From Coxiella endosymbiont of Dermacentor marginatus (GTDB lineage Bacteria > Pseudomonadota > Gammaproteobacteria > Coxiellales > Coxiellaceae): a stretch of DNA of 64,000 nt. Position 1 is the first letter of the stretch; each line of letters starts with the position of its first letter. The stretch lies in NCBI RefSeq assembly GCF_907164955.1, contig NZ_OU015521.1:124001-188000 (forward strand). The letters are read 5' to 3'. Under the pieces are notes generated by a model. That model did no database searches and was not told the origin of the DNA. It worked only from the letters and a program-made list of their open reading frames with translations. A program made the position numbers and the translations under genes. Positions 10,347 through 21,593 of the stretch are shown in pieces.

Positions 10347-11087
10347 CTAAGATTTTTGAACCACTTTCAGAAGGTCGATTGGCATTGGAAATATAATGGT
10401 AGAAGTTTTATTACTAGATAAGTCCATTAGTGTTTGCATATAACGCAATTGTAGAGATTGAGGTTGTTGTGCTAGAATTTCGGCTGCTTCTTTTAAACGT
10501 TGTGCAGCCTGAAATTCTCCTTCAGCATTAATCACTTTTGCTCGCCTTTCTCGTTCAGCTTCAGCTTGTCGTGCGATCGCACGGACCATACTCTCTTCCA
10601 AATCGATATGCTTAATTTCTACATTAGAAACTTTAATTCCCCATGCATCAGTTTCTGCGTCCAGAATTTCTTGAATATCCTTGTTTAATTTTTCTCTTTC
10701 TGATAGCATTGCATCCAATTCATGTTGACCCAGCACTGAACGCAACGTAGTTTGTGCTAGTTGACTGGTAGCTTCATAATAATCTTCTACCTGAATGACA
10801 GCTCGCTCAGGATCAATTACTCGAAAGTAAATAACTGCGTTTACTCGAATAGATACATTATCTCGAGAAATAACATCTTGACTCGGTACATCCATCACTA
10901 CAGTTCGTAATTGGATACGTACAACTTGCTGAATAACAGGCACTACGATAATTAAACCGGGACCCTTGATTTTCCAAAAACGCCCTAAGGTAAAGATGAC
11001 CTCTCGTTCATATTCTTTAAGAATATGGATTGCTGAAAATAATAATAATGAGACTAAGATCGCGATTACAATTGTAACTATTATCAT
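10347..11087 (-). CDS. Slipin / stomatin-like SPFH protein
   Basis: This 246-residue protein has one N-terminal membrane helix (about residues 2-20), then a full SPFH/band-7 domain: [39 protein letters not shown], and the helical region [20 protein letters not shown]. This is the slipin pattern. Such proteins form oligomeric membrane microdomain scaffolds and are usually encoded next to NfeD. Here the remains of nfeD lie directly upstream on the same strand, in the expected operon order. The slipin itself looks complete, so it either works alone or is at an early stage of loss. Confidence 0.92.
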   Translation of the reverse strand: MIIVTIVIAILVSLLLFSAIHILKEYEREVIFTLGRFWKIKGPGLIIVVPVIQQVVRIQLRTVVMDVPSQDVISRDNVSIRVNAVIYFRVIDPERAVIQVEDYYEATSQLAQTTLRSVLGQHELDAMLSEREKLNKDIQEILDAETDAWGIKVSNVEIKHIDLEESMVRAIARQAEAERERRAKVINAEGEFQAAQRLKEAAEILAQQPQSLQLRYMQTLMDLSSNKTSTIIFPMPIDLLKVVQKS

Positions 11088-11470
11088 TGTGATTTTCTCC
11101 TACAAGTTTAACTCGTACAATTAATCCTTTCAAGCGTCCCACAATAAATTCACCACCATATTTAAGAAAAATATTACTTTATAAATTACCATCATTACCC
11201 ACCCACACTCTACCTAAAAAGTAGTAATCGTGCATATTTATTAATGTTTTCTGTTTACCCCGCTTATAATCCGTAATGATAGGCTTTCTTTGTAAACGAA
11301 ACACGAAATTTAAAACTAACCGGTTATCTATTTCTAACGTTCCAAAATTAGGTAGAAAAGTTTACATCCATCAATAAAAAATCGATCTCAATAAATATTA
11401 ACGCTAAAATTAATGCCAAACCTACCGCGTAATTAGCCAACAACAATTTAAAAACGTAAAAAGTTAGCAA
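11088..11470 (-). pseudogene. NfeD-like membrane protein remnant
   Basis: Fragments of the C-terminal part of a long NfeD protein can be read in order on the minus strand. A membrane piece LANYAVGLALILALIF matches the typical NYAGLALILLGIALF segment. After a stop and a frame change comes RKPIITDYKRGKQKTLINM, then YYFLGRVWVG and, after another stop, GGEFIVGRLKGLIVRVKL, matching the OB-fold domain (GrVrV, GElW). The N-terminal ClpP-like protease domain was not clearly found, although similar decayed sequence reaches about 11850. NfeD proteins pair with slipins, which fits the gene next door. Confidence 0.75.
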
Positions 11471-12090
11471 TAAATCTCTCGTCTAATAACATCTCATAAA
11501 TTTCTGTATCAATTATCTTCATCATAATACTTTGTAAGTTGGTTTTCCACACTGTTCGTTTATTCTAATAAAATTAGAACATTGGGTGCTTACAATACAT
11601 ACATGATATTAATTTTGAGTACTTTTTCAGTAGAAAGATCTCAGCTTTCAGACGTTGAGTTTTTATTTTTCTATCCAATCAACGTTATGATCAAAAAGTT
11701 TGCACTAGGTTTCTAAATATAGGATTTAATATTAATAGCAGCTTTTAATTCAGATAAAGGACAATAACTCCTACTTATTTTTCTTCTACTTATTTAAACC
11801 ACAGATAAAAAATCTTTTTCTAATAACTATCCTTTGACTTCGATTAAAATTGCTGGCTTATTCGCTTTGTTTTATGCATAATGTCGATACTCAATTCTAG
11901 CAAGTTGAAAACCAGTATTAAAACCGAAATACAGAAAATGAATACTATCAATAACAACATATGATGAATCCCTTCTCTAAATTTATTATATTCAGCATTA
12001 TGACATTTCTAAAGAAACAAAAAAAATCAATGCTTTATTATGGGATATCCATGAATAAAATACAAATAAAATATTGCACAGCGAGTGGTT
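11471..12090. other. Spacer, possible decayed 5' part of nfeD
   Basis: No intact gene. Short minus-strand fragments (for example PAILIEVKG near 11850) may be the start of the NfeD protease domain but are too weak to call. Confidence 0.4.
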
Positions 12091-13386
12091 ATGGCAAAAA
12101 ACACACAGCATTCCAAATCTTATATCTGGTTGGTTCCTTTTATCATCGGAATCATAGCCTCCTCCTTTTACGCTTATGACTTTTTAGTTCGTGTGATGCC
12201 GATGGCGATGGCACACGACTTATTAAGCGCATTTAAAATTCAAGCAAGTGAATTGAGTATTTTATTTAGCGGTTTCTTTTATGGTTATGCCTTAATGCAA
12301 ATTCCTGGGGGTATGATGTGTGATAAATTTGGTGCCCGGCGTTTGCTTTCTTTTGGTCTTTTTATCTGTGCTATGGCAACTGCCGTCTTTGGATTCACAA
12401 GATGTTTTCCTATTGCTGTTATTGCTAGAATTATTATGGGCCTCACCGCTTCTATTTCTTATCTTGGTGCACTATGGGTAGGCGCTTATTGGTTAGGCTC
12501 TCAGCGTTTTGCTCTTTACGCAAGTCTTGTTCAAGTATTAGGATGTACTGGAGCCATTATTGGTTCAGCCCCAGTTGCTCATTTAACAACAAGTTATGGA
12601 TGGCAAAATACTTCTTACTTGATTGCTCTACTTGGTTTTCTCCTCGCAATTTTAAATTGGTTTGTTATTCAAGATAAATCTAAAAAAAAGTCGAATCTTA
12701 AATCAATTCAAGAGAAGAAATTTATTCCTAAAGAGGATAAGTTCTATCTACGTGATGTTTTCAAAAGCTCTCAATCTTGGTGGATTGCTTTATTCGGTTT
12801 CGCGATCTGGGGGCCTGTAGTTCTGTTTGCTACATCGTGGGGAGCTTTATTTCTCACAAGCTCACATCATTTTTCTAATGTTTTTGCTACCGGTCTGCTT
12901 TCTCTGATTTGGATTGGTATTACCATCGGGGGGCCTATTTTTGGCTGGTGGACGAATTTTATCAAGCGTCGTCGTCTGCCAATTATTACGGCCGCATTAC
13001 TTGGTTTTATTAGTGCATGTTTAATTTTATATGTCCCAGCATTACCAAAAATAGCGCTCAGTATCTGTCTTCTATTATTCGGCGCTGCTTCTTCCAGCCA
13101 GGCAATTGCGTTCGGGTTAGTGATTGATAATAATCAGCCACAAGCTTTAGGAACAGCTTCAGGTCTAACCAACATGGGAATTATTTTCGCTGGCGTAGCG
13201 TTACAGCCTTTTGTGGGGTTATTGCTTGATAAATTGTGGGATGGACAGATGGTAAATTCGGCTCCTGTCTATAGCATTCATGCTTATCAAATTGCCCTCA
13301 CAATGATTCCATTTTTATTTTTCTTAGCTTTTATAATTAGTGGTTTTATAGTTAAAGAAACATATTGTAAAAAGCAATATCATTAA
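12091..13386 (+). CDS. Major facilitator superfamily transporter
   Basis: A 431-residue protein with about twelve hydrophobic segments in two bundles joined by a charged loop (around residues 195-225, KSKKKSNLKSIQEKK). The MFS signature after helix 2 is GGMMCDKFGARRLLSFG. Substrate cannot be told from the sequence; general similarity is to small-metabolite or anion symporters (inference). The ATG at 12091 is preferred over an in-frame GTG at 12085. The gene stands alone, flanked by spacer on both sides, yet is intact, which suggests it is still needed for exchange with a host. Confidence 0.85.
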   Translation: MAKNTQHSKSYIWLVPFIIGIIASSFYAYDFLVRVMPMAMAHDLLSAFKIQASELSILFSGFFYGYALMQIPGGMMCDKFGARRLLSFGLFICAMATAVFGFTRCFPIAVIARIIMGLTASISYLGALWVGAYWLGSQRFALYASLVQVLGCTGAIIGSAPVAHLTTSYGWQNTSYLIALLGFLLAILNWFVIQDKSKKKSNLKSIQEKKFIPKEDKFYLRDVFKSSQSWWIALFGFAIWGPVVLFATSWGALFLTSSHHFSNVFATGLLSLIWIGITIGGPIFGWWTNFIKRRRLPIITAALLGFISACLILYVPALPKIALSICLLLFGAASSSQAIAFGLVIDNNQPQALGTASGLTNMGIIFAGVALQPFVGLLLDKLWDGQMVNSAPVYSIHAYQIALTMIPFLFFLAFIISGFIVKETYCKKQYH

Positions 13387-14366
13387 ATGTTTTTAACTAA
13401 AAGGCGCAGGAGTCTCACGTTTTTCTTTGGAAGAAGAAGGGAATTCTGGAAAAGACTTCAAAAATTTACTAGAAGAGATTCTAAAACTCGATTGGCAGGT
13501 GGAGAGAGGATCTGGGTTAATTTTTTTCAGATAAACTTATATAACTCTTAGAATTAGCTAATTTCTTTTAAGAAACTTTTTCACTTTTAACTAGAAGACA
13601 CTTTTATTAGTTTATAATTAGAAAAAATTTACTAGTTAGAAATTTTCTATTTCTTGGTTGTATTTCAAAAAATGACTCGCTACAAAAAGGCAGCAATAAG
13701 CAGTTGATGACAGTTAAAGAATGAATGTAGATAGAAATCTTATTTCAGTCATCTAAGGCTAATCTCCATCGGAAAGCAGTTCAAATAATCATGTCATATC
13801 ATAATCTTTATCTGAAATAGCCAAAGAATATATGACTTTTATCTATATAAAAGGCTATAACGCTATTTATTCATAATGTGAGAATAGATAATACCAAGAT
13901 AGTATCAATATTGAGAGGAGTAGAAGTTAAATCTGTTAAAGAAACCTTGATGGAATTAATATATTCAATTTTAATTGATAGATTTTTATAAAAATAGGAT
14001 TAAACTATTTTATAAATAGTTATTAGTCTCTTTAGCATAACGTTTGTTATTAGAACTACTGTTTTTCCATCTATCAAGAGAAGTTGTAAAAGGATAATCG
14101 CAACTAATACAGACTGAAAGCGTGACGATTATTATTTGAGATTTAGCAAATAGAGATTCTTTATTAAATCTAAAATTGAAAGTTTATTTACGAACTTACT
14201 TATATGATGTTCTTTATCGAATAAAAATATCGTCTCATCATCTGTCATCTTGTCCTGCAAGCTAACCGGAAAATTAATCTTCCTTAAAATAGAGTGAAGT
14301 TGATGGACTTTTAAAACACCATACCTTGTAATAAAAGCAAAGGAGAGGAGTGGTTTTCTCAGCTAA
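13387..14366. other. Gene-poor spacer
   Basis: Almost 1 kb with no supportable gene. Right after the MFS stop two overlapping short frames are open (up to about 54 codons, one reading DFKNLLEEILKLDWQVERG), which may be a gene remnant, but no family is recognisable. The rest is AT-rich without features. Confidence 0.5.
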
Positions 14367-15749
14367 TTATTCTCTACGCCACGAAGTACCTTTAGGTGAG
14401 TCTTCAATCACAATGCCGATGCTGGCTAACAACTCACGGATTTCGTCAGCAGATTTCCAATCCTTGTCTTTTCGTGCCTTGTTACGGTCAGCAATAAGCG
14501 CCTCGATCTTTTCAACATTCGATGCGATTTTGGTGCCTTGAAAAAATTGCTTAGGAGAATAATTCAGTAAACCAAAGATATTACCTAAGTATTTTAACTC
14601 AATTGCTAATCTTCCTGCTTTTTCTATTTGATTGGCATCACGAAACCGATTAATTTCTCGAGTCATTTTAAATAAAATTGCAAAAGCAGCCGGCGTGTTA
14701 AAGTCATCATCCATAGCCTTGCAAAATTGCTCAGTGTATTCCGAAATTTCTTTTTTCTCTATCATAGGTAATCCGCTTATTGCAAAATAAAGTCGCTTTA
14801 AAGCCACACGGCTATTACTTAAATTTTCTTCAGAATAGCTTAAAGGACTTCGATAATGTCCTGACAATAGAAAATATCGCAATACTTCCGCATCATTTGT
14901 TTTTAACACTTCTCGAAGTAAAATAATATTTTCTAGCGATTTCGACATTTTCTCTTTGTTAATTTCCAAAAGTCCTGTATGCATCCATAAATTTACAAAT
15001 TTCTTTTCCTTAGCTGCTTCCGACTGTGCAATTTCATTTTCATGATGAGAAAATTTAAGATCTAATCCTCCACCATGAATATCGAAAGGTTGCCCTAAAA
15101 GGCTGCTCGACATTGCAGAACACTCGATATGCCAACCTGGTCGCCCCTCTCCCCATGGTGACTTCCATTGAGGCTCCTCATCACCGGATTTAACTCGTTT
15201 CCACAAAACAAAATCTAATGGATTACGCTTGCTCTCGTTGATTTCTACTCGCGTTCCAGCATGGAGTTCGTCGAGATTACGGTGCGACAACTTGCCATAT
15301 CCTTTAAAGCTGCGAACATCAAAATAGATATCTCCATTTTTTCCAACATAGGCATGTTGTTTCTCAATTAATTTTTTTATAAGTTTGATAATTTCTGGAA
15401 TATATTGTGTCGCTCTGGGCTCAATATCAGGCGGTAAAACACACAATGCTTCTTCATCTTCATGCAAGATTTGAATAAATCGTTCTGCTAAAGCTTCTAG
15501 CTTTTCTTTATTTTTTCGAGCCCGTTTAATCATTTTATCATCAATATCCGTGATATTACGAACAAAAGTAACTTCATAATCACGCATGCGTAGGTATCGA
15601 ACAACCATATCAAAAGTAATTAATGAGCGAGCATGTCCAATATGGCTATGGTCATAAACAGTAATTCCGCATACATAAAGTTTTACTTTTTTTGCTTTAA
15701 TGGGTTTAAGAAGTTCTTTTTTTTTTGTGAGACTATTAAAGATTTTCAC
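14367..15749 (-). CDS. cysS: Cysteinyl-tRNA synthetase
   Basis: This class I synthetase charges tRNA(Cys). With the GTG start at 15749 the protein has 460 residues, the usual length. HIGH is at residues 36-39 and KMSKS at 267-271. The zinc ligands are Cys27 ([10 protein letters not shown]), Cys210 ([10 protein letters not shown]), His235 and Glu239 (HHENE). The GTG is chosen because AGAGG lies seven bases upstream and MKIFNSLT is the family-like N-terminus; an ATG at 15788 would add 13 residues. The start overlaps the end of gltX by 14 bases, so the two synthetases are translationally linked. Confidence 0.95.
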   Translation of the reverse strand: MKIFNSLTKKKELLKPIKAKKVKLYVCGITVYDHSHIGHARSLITFDMVVRYLRMRDYEVTFVRNITDIDDKMIKRARKNKEKLEALAERFIQILHEDEEALCVLPPDIEPRATQYIPEIIKLIKKLIEKQHAYVGKNGDIYFDVRSFKGYGKLSHRNLDELHAGTRVEINESKRNPLDFVLWKRVKSGDEEPQWKSPWGEGRPGWHIECSAMSSSLLGQPFDIHGGGLDLKFSHHENEIAQSEAAKEKKFVNLWMHTGLLEINKEKMSKSLENIILLREVLKTNDAEVLRYFLLSGHYRSPLSYSEENLSNSRVALKRLYFAISGLPMIEKKEISEYTEQFCKAMDDDFNTPAAFAILFKMTREINRFRDANQIEKAGRLAIELKYLGNIFGLLNYSPKQFFQGTKIASNVEKIEALIADRNKARKDKDWKSADEIRELLASIGIVIEDSPKGTSWRRE

Positions 15750-17142
15750 TGGAAAGCCTCTGCAATCGCTCGTATACAATTTTATCATCCATTAATAAAA
15801 TTAATTTAGCTAGTTCAGGACCGTATGCTACTCCTGTCAAAGCTATACGCAAAGGATGGTATAATGCTTTTCCTTCTAGTATTAAATAGTCTTTCATATA
15901 ATTTATAATAGATTTTAAATCCTTATCAAATTTCTTAAATCCCTCTAGAGCCAATTTGAAATAATTATTCTCTATGTGCTGTTTTAATTCCTTTTGATTA
16001 AAAGGTAATAAAAAATTGCTATTAAAACAAACATCTGCCCAATAACCAATATCCTGAGGAAACATTACATTAGACTTTATTGTTATTAAAAATAAATTGA
16101 GTTTATCATCAGGAATTTTTGATTTTAATTCTCTCCCTGTCCATTGCCAAAATCGATCTTCTGCCATTTGTTTTACAGCTCTTTTTTGCCAATAATCCAA
16201 TTGTTGCGCGTTAAACTTAACAGGTGATTTACTAAGTAATTCAATATTAAACCCTTTAGCTAAATCACCTAATGATAAAAGTTCATTACTTTCGTAATAA
16301 TGACCCAAGCGCGCTAGATAGTTTGTTATCGCCTCAGGCAAATACCCTGTCTCACGCAACTCTTTAATACTACGACTCCCATGGCGTTTAGATAAAGGAC
16401 TACCATCAGACTCTAACATTAAGGCAATATGTCCGTAAGTAGGAATAGTCAATCCTAAAACCCGCAAAATTAAAAGTTGTCTTATGGTATTTGTTAAATG
16501 ATCTTCACCGCGTAGAACATGAGTAACTTCCATTAAGGCGTCATCAATAGCATTACAAAATATGAAAGGTGAAGTACCGTTGGCTCGACGAATAATAAAA
16601 TCTCCAATATTACTAGTTTGAAATTGCTGTTTTCCCCTTACAAGATCAGTAAAAATAATTACTTCATTATCAGGTACATGGAAGCGCAAAGCGGGTTGTA
16701 ATCCTTCAGCCAATTTTTTTTCTATTTCTTTTGAAGACAAAGAACGACATGTACCGGCATAATGCGGTGGTTTATCAATCGATCTTTGGATTTTACGGGC
16801 GAGCTTCAATTGCTCTTTACTGCAAAAGCAAGGATACGCATACTTCGCTGCTTCCAAAAGTTGATAATAATTATTATAAATAGTTTGCCGCTTAGACTGA
16901 CAATACGAGCCATTCCCTTTATTTTTGTCAGGGCCTTCTTGCCATTCCAATCCTATCCAACGCAAGTCTTCTTGAAGGCTTTGTTCAAACATATCCTTTG
17001 AACGCTCAACATCAGTGTCTTCAATTCGGAGTAAAAACACTCCTTTTTTATCCATTATAAACAAGAAATTAAAGAGTGCCGTACGAGCATTCCCAAGGTG
17101 CATAAGACCAGTAGGACTAGGACAAAAACGGCTTTTAATCAT
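15736..17142 (-). CDS. gltX: Glutamyl-tRNA synthetase
   Basis: A 468-residue class I GluRS with the HIGH-type motif [12 protein letters not shown] (residues 9-20) and the KMSKS-type motif LSKRH (250-254). The insert that binds zinc in many GluRS is partly kept: Cys105-x-Cys107 and Cys132, but the residue two after Cys132 is serine where E. coli has the fourth ligand, His127. With gatCAB nearby it may also misacylate tRNA(Gln), which GatCAB would repair (inference). It lies upstream of and overlaps cysS, and is divergent from lpxH across a 156-base gap. Confidence 0.95.
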   Translation of the reverse strand: MIKSRFCPSPTGLMHLGNARTALFNFLFIMDKKGVFLLRIEDTDVERSKDMFEQSLQEDLRWIGLEWQEGPDKNKGNGSYCQSKRQTIYNNYYQLLEAAKYAYPCFCSKEQLKLARKIQRSIDKPPHYAGTCRSLSSKEIEKKLAEGLQPALRFHVPDNEVIIFTDLVRGKQQFQTSNIGDFIIRRANGTSPFIFCNAIDDALMEVTHVLRGEDHLTNTIRQLLILRVLGLTIPTYGHIALMLESDGSPLSKRHGSRSIKELRETGYLPEAITNYLARLGHYYESNELLSLGDLAKGFNIELLSKSPVKFNAQQLDYWQKRAVKQMAEDRFWQWTGRELKSKIPDDKLNLFLITIKSNVMFPQDIGYWADVCFNSNFLLPFNQKELKQHIENNYFKLALEGFKKFDKDLKSIINYMKDYLILEGKALYHPLRIALTGVAYGPELAKLILLMDDKIVYERLQRLSSENL

Positions 17143-17298
17143 TAATTCTTCCTCAAAAACGTATCATTATGACAATTTTTAATTGGCTTTCCAAGGAGAG
17201 TGATCTTTTGGAATCTGATGATTTTAAAATATCCTCATTTTGATCTCTTCCTACAAGGTGAAGAAGGGATTAATATAATTAACAGAGAATTATAGACT

Positions 17299-18024
17299 AT
17301 GAAATCACACACTTTATTTATTTCTGATCTGCATTTAAAAGAAGAGGCTTCTAACGTCAAAATGCTTTTTTTTCGATTTATGAAAGAGCAGGCACCAAAG
17401 GCTGATTCACTTTATATTCTCGGTGATCTCTTTGAAGCTTGGATAGGTGATGATGACAAAACTACTTTTAATCAACAAATTATTTCAACACTTTATTCTC
17501 TAGTTAAAAATGGAACCCCCATTTACTTCATGTGCGGAAATCGTGATTTCTTGATAGGGAAAAAATTTGCGAGAAACACAGGAGTAATTTTAATAGAAGA
17601 CCCTATTGTCATTTCCTTATACGATAAATCCGTCTTATTAGTACATGGTGATAGTCTTTGCACTTTAGATCATAAACACCAAGCATACAGACGAAACATT
17701 ACTAAAAGATGGGTAAAAAAGTTAACGCTATCACTTCCTCTAAGTCTGCGTCGCAGACTAGCAAGAAAATTACGTGAAAAAAGTCGTAATCACAATCGCT
17801 ATTTATCTAATGAAACTACTGACGTTAATTTAGAAGAAGTCCTACGTATTATGTATCAAATGAACGTGGAATTATTAATCCACGGGCATACTCATCGCCC
17901 GACTATTCATAATCTCTTAATAAATAAAAAGCCTGCCAAACGTATTGTATTAGGAGATTGGCATGAGAATGGGAGCATCTTCCGCTATTTTTGCAATGGT
18001 GAATTCGAGCTCTCTTCTTTTTAA
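17299..18024 (+). CDS. lpxH: UDP-2,3-diacylglucosamine diphosphatase
   Basis: LpxH removes UMP from UDP-2,3-diacylglucosamine to give lipid X, the fourth step of lipid A synthesis, at the inner membrane. All calcineurin-type metal ligands are visible: Asp10 and His12 (SDLHL), Asp43 (GDLFEAW), Asn81 (GNRDF), His116 (HGD), and His195 and His197 (HGHTHRP). The length, 241 residues, is typical. The gene is divergent from gltX and convergent with pdxJ. A TATAAT at 17274-17279 could be its -10 box, but no good -35 is seen. Confidence 0.95.
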   Translation: MKSHTLFISDLHLKEEASNVKMLFFRFMKEQAPKADSLYILGDLFEAWIGDDDKTTFNQQIISTLYSLVKNGTPIYFMCGNRDFLIGKKFARNTGVILIEDPIVISLYDKSVLLVHGDSLCTLDHKHQAYRRNITKRWVKKLTLSLPLSLRRRLARKLREKSRNHNRYLSNETTDVNLEEVLRIMYQMNVELLIHGHTHRPTIHNLLINKKPAKRIVLGDWHENGSIFRYFCNGEFELSSF

Positions 18025-18052
18025 AAACGGAAAGGTTAGGGTATATTAGCTG

Positions 18053-18829
18053 TTAATGAAGAGGGTTATCCTCACAAACCGCGTCCCCTCCTTCTCGCGC
18101 CAATTTGTTTCTTGCACTAATAATCAAAGTCTTCATTTCCTTAATAGCTTTAGGTAAACCAATCAGAACAGCACGAGAAATAATACTATGGCCAATATTT
18201 AGTTCATTAACTACAGGAATAGCTGCAATGGGTTGGACATTATAAACTGTTAAACCATGACCAGCATTTACTACAAGACCCAAACTATTGGCATAATTAG
18301 CTGCAGAAGTAATACGTTCTAATTCCTTTTTTTGGTCATAACTGATCTTCGCATCAGCATAATGCCCTGTGTGAATTTCAATGATGGGAACCCCGCAAGC
18401 TTTTGCGGCATCGATTTGTTTTTCATCAGCATCGATAAACAAAGAAACTTCAATACCTACATCTGCAAGATGAGCACAAACTTCTTTTATGCTGTTTTGT
18501 TGATTAAAAACGTCTAAACCGCCCTCTGTCGTTAATTCCTCTCGTTTTTCAGGCACCAAACAACAGTACTCGGGATTAACTTCTTTGGCAAATTGCATAA
18601 TAGTCTCAGTCGCTGCCATTTCTAAATTCAAAGGCACTGTCAATTTTCGTTTTAAATTACGGACATCATCATCCTGGATATGGCGTCGATCTTCGCGCAA
18701 ATGCAGAGTGATGATATCAGCACCCGATTTAACTGCAATTAAAGCTGCGTCAACAGGATCTGGATAGCGAGCTTTACGAACCTGACGTAACGTAGCCACG
18801 TGATCAATATTCACACCTAAACGAACCAT
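18053..18829 (-). CDS. pdxJ: Pyridoxine 5'-phosphate synthase
   Basis: PdxJ condenses 3-amino-2-oxopropyl phosphate with 1-deoxyxylulose 5-phosphate to make pyridoxine 5'-phosphate. The 258-residue barrel protein has the N-terminal signature [14 protein letters not shown], the catalytic-loop segments HLREDRRHI and [10 protein letters not shown], and the C-terminal phosphate-binding motifs NAGHGL and [14 protein letters not shown]. It is the last gene of the rnc-era-recO-pdxJ run, 31 bases after recO. B6 vitamin synthesis is a function often kept in blood-feeder symbionts (known in general, not shown here). Confidence 0.95.
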   Translation of the reverse strand: MVRLGVNIDHVATLRQVRKARYPDPVDAALIAVKSGADIITLHLREDRRHIQDDDVRNLKRKLTVPLNLEMAATETIMQFAKEVNPEYCCLVPEKREELTTEGGLDVFNQQNSIKEVCAHLADVGIEVSLFIDADEKQIDAAKACGVPIIEIHTGHYADAKISYDQKKELERITSAANYANSLGLVVNAGHGLTVYNVQPIAAIPVVNELNIGHSIISRAVLIGLPKAIKEMKTLIISARNKLAREGGDAVCEDNPLH

Positions 18830-18860
18830 AGTATCTCCTTTGAATTAGCAGTATACTCTT

Positions 18861-19556
18861 TTAGCGAAACAATTCCCAAGTTTTAAGGAGATTCTTCCCA
18901 AGTAACCTTCCTAATGCTAATCGCATTAGACGCTTCATTTCTTTGAGTAGATCCACATTGAAAAACACTTCTCCTCGTAAGGCAAGTAAACTTTTTCCTG
19001 AAAACACATTTAATTCTCTGCTCTTTTTACAGAGTAAAAACCCTTGCTCAGGGATATATTGATAAAATTGATCTTCTTCAAATGGAATATTTTTTTTAAT
19101 ATCACGTTCTAAGGGTAAGCCGTAACCCAGCTGTTCTAATAGTCGTTTTTCAAAACTTCGTAAAGAAGCGTCTATGTCACCCTTTGATAATTGATCCAAT
19201 GTATTTTTATAATGTTGAAATAAATAATTGTCTGGATCACCTGGATGTAATAGACGTAATATCAATTCATTTAAATAAAAACCGCATAATAAAGATTCTC
19301 CTTCTAAAAGATATGGAATCCCATTCAATTCTACTTTCCCTAAAAATTTTAAATCTGTTCGACCTGACCAAGAAATAAGAAAGGGAAAAAATAATTCTAA
19401 CCTACCTTTGTAGCGCGATTTTAACCCTCGGGCACTTCGTGCAAGAGCAGAAACTCGACCGTAATTTAGTGTTAAAAATTCAAGAATTAAACTTGTATTA
19501 CTATACGGTCGTCGATGTATGATAAAAGCAGGCTCCAAAAAAACGCGATGTGTCAT
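18861..19556 (-). CDS. recO: DNA repair protein RecO
   Basis: RecO helps RecR load RecA on SSB-coated DNA in the RecF pathway. The 231-residue protein has the N-terminal OB-fold ([20 protein letters not shown]) with the basic loop [15 protein letters not shown], and the helical C-terminal domain ([15 protein letters not shown]). No zinc-finger cysteine set is seen, as in many gammaproteobacterial RecO. Only two bases separate it from era, so translational coupling is likely. Confidence 0.92.
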   Translation of the reverse strand: MTHRVFLEPAFIIHRRPYSNTSLILEFLTLNYGRVSALARSARGLKSRYKGRLELFFPFLISWSGRTDLKFLGKVELNGIPYLLEGESLLCGFYLNELILRLLHPGDPDNYLFQHYKNTLDQLSKGDIDASLRSFEKRLLEQLGYGLPLERDIKKNIPFEEDQFYQYIPEQGFLLCKKSRELNVFSGKSLLALRGEVFFNVDLLKEMKRLMRLALGRLLGKNLLKTWELFR

Positions 19557-19558
19557 TC

Positions 19559-20446
19559 CTAAAACCCCAATTCTTTTAATAAAGGCTTACTATCGGACCA
19601 ACCGCTTTTGACTTTAACCCATAATTGTAAAAATACTTTTTGATTGAATAATCTTTCCATATCAATGCGTGCAGTTGTGCCAACTTTTTTAAGCTGCTCT
19701 CCGTCTTTCCCTATTACAATTCCTTTTTGCCCTTTCCGTTCAACCCAAATCACAGCTGAAATATGAAAAAAATTTTTTTCTCTTTGGAATATTAAAATCT
19801 TGATCGCCAACGAATAAGGAATTTCTTGACCCAATAGTCGTATAAGCTTTTCGCGGATTATTTCAGTTGCCAGAAATTGATTACTATGATTAGTAATTTG
19901 TTCGGCAGGGAAATAAAAAGAGGATTTTGGCATCTGTTCATTAACCTTTCGCTCCAAAACTCCTATGCGATTACCAGTTTTCGCAGAAACAGAAATAATT
20001 TCTTTAAAAGAATGTAGGTAGGAAACTTTTTCAATTAAAGTCAATAATGCTGAATGATCTTTAATTTGATCAGTTTTATTAATAACTAAAAAAATAGGCG
20101 TCTTAATATCTTTAACCTGTTTTAACACCCAAGCATCTCGTTCATCCCAACGAGGTTCAATAACAAAAATAATAAGGTCGACATCTTGTAATGTTCTCAA
20201 AGCAATACGATTCATATAGCGATTTATCAATTTAGGTATATGTGGGTGCAAACCAGGCGTATCAACATAGATTACCTGAATATTTCTAAAAGTTTTGACT
20301 CCTAAAATCTGATAGTGAGTAGTTTGAGGCTTTCGTGATGTAATACTTATTTTAGAGCCTAAGATCCTATTAAGTAATGAGGATTTGCCCATGTTAGGTT
20401 GACCAATAATAGCAGCATAACCGCAGTAGGTAATATGCTTATTCAT
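19559..20446 (-). CDS. era: GTPase Era
   Basis: Era is an essential GTPase that binds the 3' end of 16S rRNA during 30S assembly. The 295-residue protein has G1 GQPNMGKS (15-22), G3 DTPG (62-65) and G4 NKTD (123-126), then a C-terminal KH domain containing [15 protein letters not shown]. The start overlaps the end of rnc by eight bases, and recO follows two bases after the stop. This rnc-era-recO order is the conserved gammaproteobacterial arrangement. Confidence 0.97.
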   Translation of the reverse strand: MNKHITYCGYAAIIGQPNMGKSSLLNRILGSKISITSRKPQTTHYQILGVKTFRNIQVIYVDTPGLHPHIPKLINRYMNRIALRTLQDVDLIIFVIEPRWDERDAWVLKQVKDIKTPIFLVINKTDQIKDHSALLTLIEKVSYLHSFKEIISVSAKTGNRIGVLERKVNEQMPKSSFYFPAEQITNHSNQFLATEIIREKLIRLLGQEIPYSLAIKILIFQREKNFFHISAVIWVERKGQKGIVIGKDGEQLKKVGTTARIDMERLFNQKVFLQLWVKVKSGWSDSKPLLKELGF

Positions 20447-21104
20447 CTATTAATTCCAAAAACCGCAAAGCAGCAATTTGTTCTGCTCGTCGACGCGTGG
20501 TACCGATACCTTCTGTTTTATAAATTAGTCCTTTAACGTAACAAATGGCCATAAAAATTTGGGCATGCGCTTCTCCACTTACTCGCACTTCATAAACAGG
20601 AAGGGGCAGCTTCTGAGCTTGTAACCATTCTTGCAGGCGCGATTTAGCATCCTTTTTTGGAGTTAACTTGGACAAATTATCCACACGCTTACCATACCAT
20701 TGTAACAAACAACGACGACATTCTTCTAATCCAGCATCAAGATAAATAGCACCAACTATAGCTTCTAAAGCATCTGCTAAAATTGATGGTCGTGTTCCTC
20801 TACTTTTACATTCACCTATCCCCAAGTGCAAATTATCACTTACCCCTAAATCAATCGATAATTGCGCTAATATATCACCATTAACAACAGAAGCGCGCAT
20901 TCGACTTAATTCTCCTTCCTGTGCCTGAGGATGACGTTGATACAATTCTAACGCAATGATAAATCCCAAAACGGAATCTCCTAAAAATTCTAAACGTTCA
21001 TTATTGTGAGCTCCCACACTGCAGTGACTTAAAGCTATTCTTAATAACCCAATATCGTTAAATTGATGTCCTAAACGTTGCATCAATTCATCAAGTTTGT
21101 TCAT
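20439..21104 (-). CDS. rnc: Ribonuclease III
   Basis: RNase III cuts double-stranded RNA, including pre-rRNA. With the ATG at 21104 the protein has 221 residues. The catalytic signature ERLEFLGDSVL is at 36-46, a second acidic cluster is in ADALEAIVGAIYLDAG, and the double-stranded RNA-binding domain is C-terminal (KSRLQEWLQA ... RRRAEQIAALRFLEL). The start is supported by AGGGAAAA just upstream and by family length; the frame is open back to 21209 but that part overlaps the lepB fossil. The stop overlaps the era start. Confidence 0.96.
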   Translation of the reverse strand: MNKLDELMQRLGHQFNDIGLLRIALSHCSVGAHNNERLEFLGDSVLGFIIALELYQRHPQAQEGELSRMRASVVNGDILAQLSIDLGVSDNLHLGIGECKSRGTRPSILADALEAIVGAIYLDAGLEECRRCLLQWYGKRVDNLSKLTPKKDAKSRLQEWLQAQKLPLPVYEVRVSGEAHAQIFMAICYVKGLIYKTEGIGTTRRRAEQIAALRFLELIDE

Positions 21105-21590
21105 GAAATTTTCCCTATAATTTTTAATAGAAATAAAAGAGAAAATGCTTATTGGAACCAGTTTCTGATTCGATCCTATCCAGATGTATTTACTCAAGAA
21201 AAAATCCAACTAAGCCGAATCCCAATAGGAACTTCCTTCCTGAGAATTATTATCATGATTATCTCAATTGTCACTTATCATGATAATTCTATGATAGAAA
21301 ATGCTAAATCATAATGTTCGGTTTCTTTCTTTATGGTTAAACGTAGTTTAGTTTATATTGATACCTCCAAGATCTTCTTTTTTACATATACAATGCTGAC
21401 TATCTAATACCAAAAATAATTCGCGTCATCCGCAGTGTAGAGAAATTTTTACTTTTATTTCTCAATTGATATAAAGTTACTCGTTTTATAAAAGATCACA
21501 TGGAAGTCAAATAGCATGTTATTTTAAGAAAAAATAACCGATAAGAAAAATTATTCCGGTCAAAAATACTGAACTTACTGAATAAAAGCA
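21105..21590 (-). pseudogene. lepB: Signal peptidase I (LepB) remnant
   Basis: lepB normally lies between lepA and rnc. Here the gap is under 500 bases, against about 770 for a full gene, and no intact frame exists. Just after the lepA stop the minus strand reads SVSSVFLTGIIFLIGYFF, matching the first membrane helix of LepB. Near the other end, degenerate pieces resemble its conserved end: SDN, stop, DNHDN (compare GDNRDN) and PIGIRLSWIF (compare PTGLRLSRIG). The catalytic Ser and Lys motifs are not found. A second copy elsewhere in the genome would be needed for preprotein cleavage. Confidence 0.7.
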
Positions 21591-21593
21591 AAG

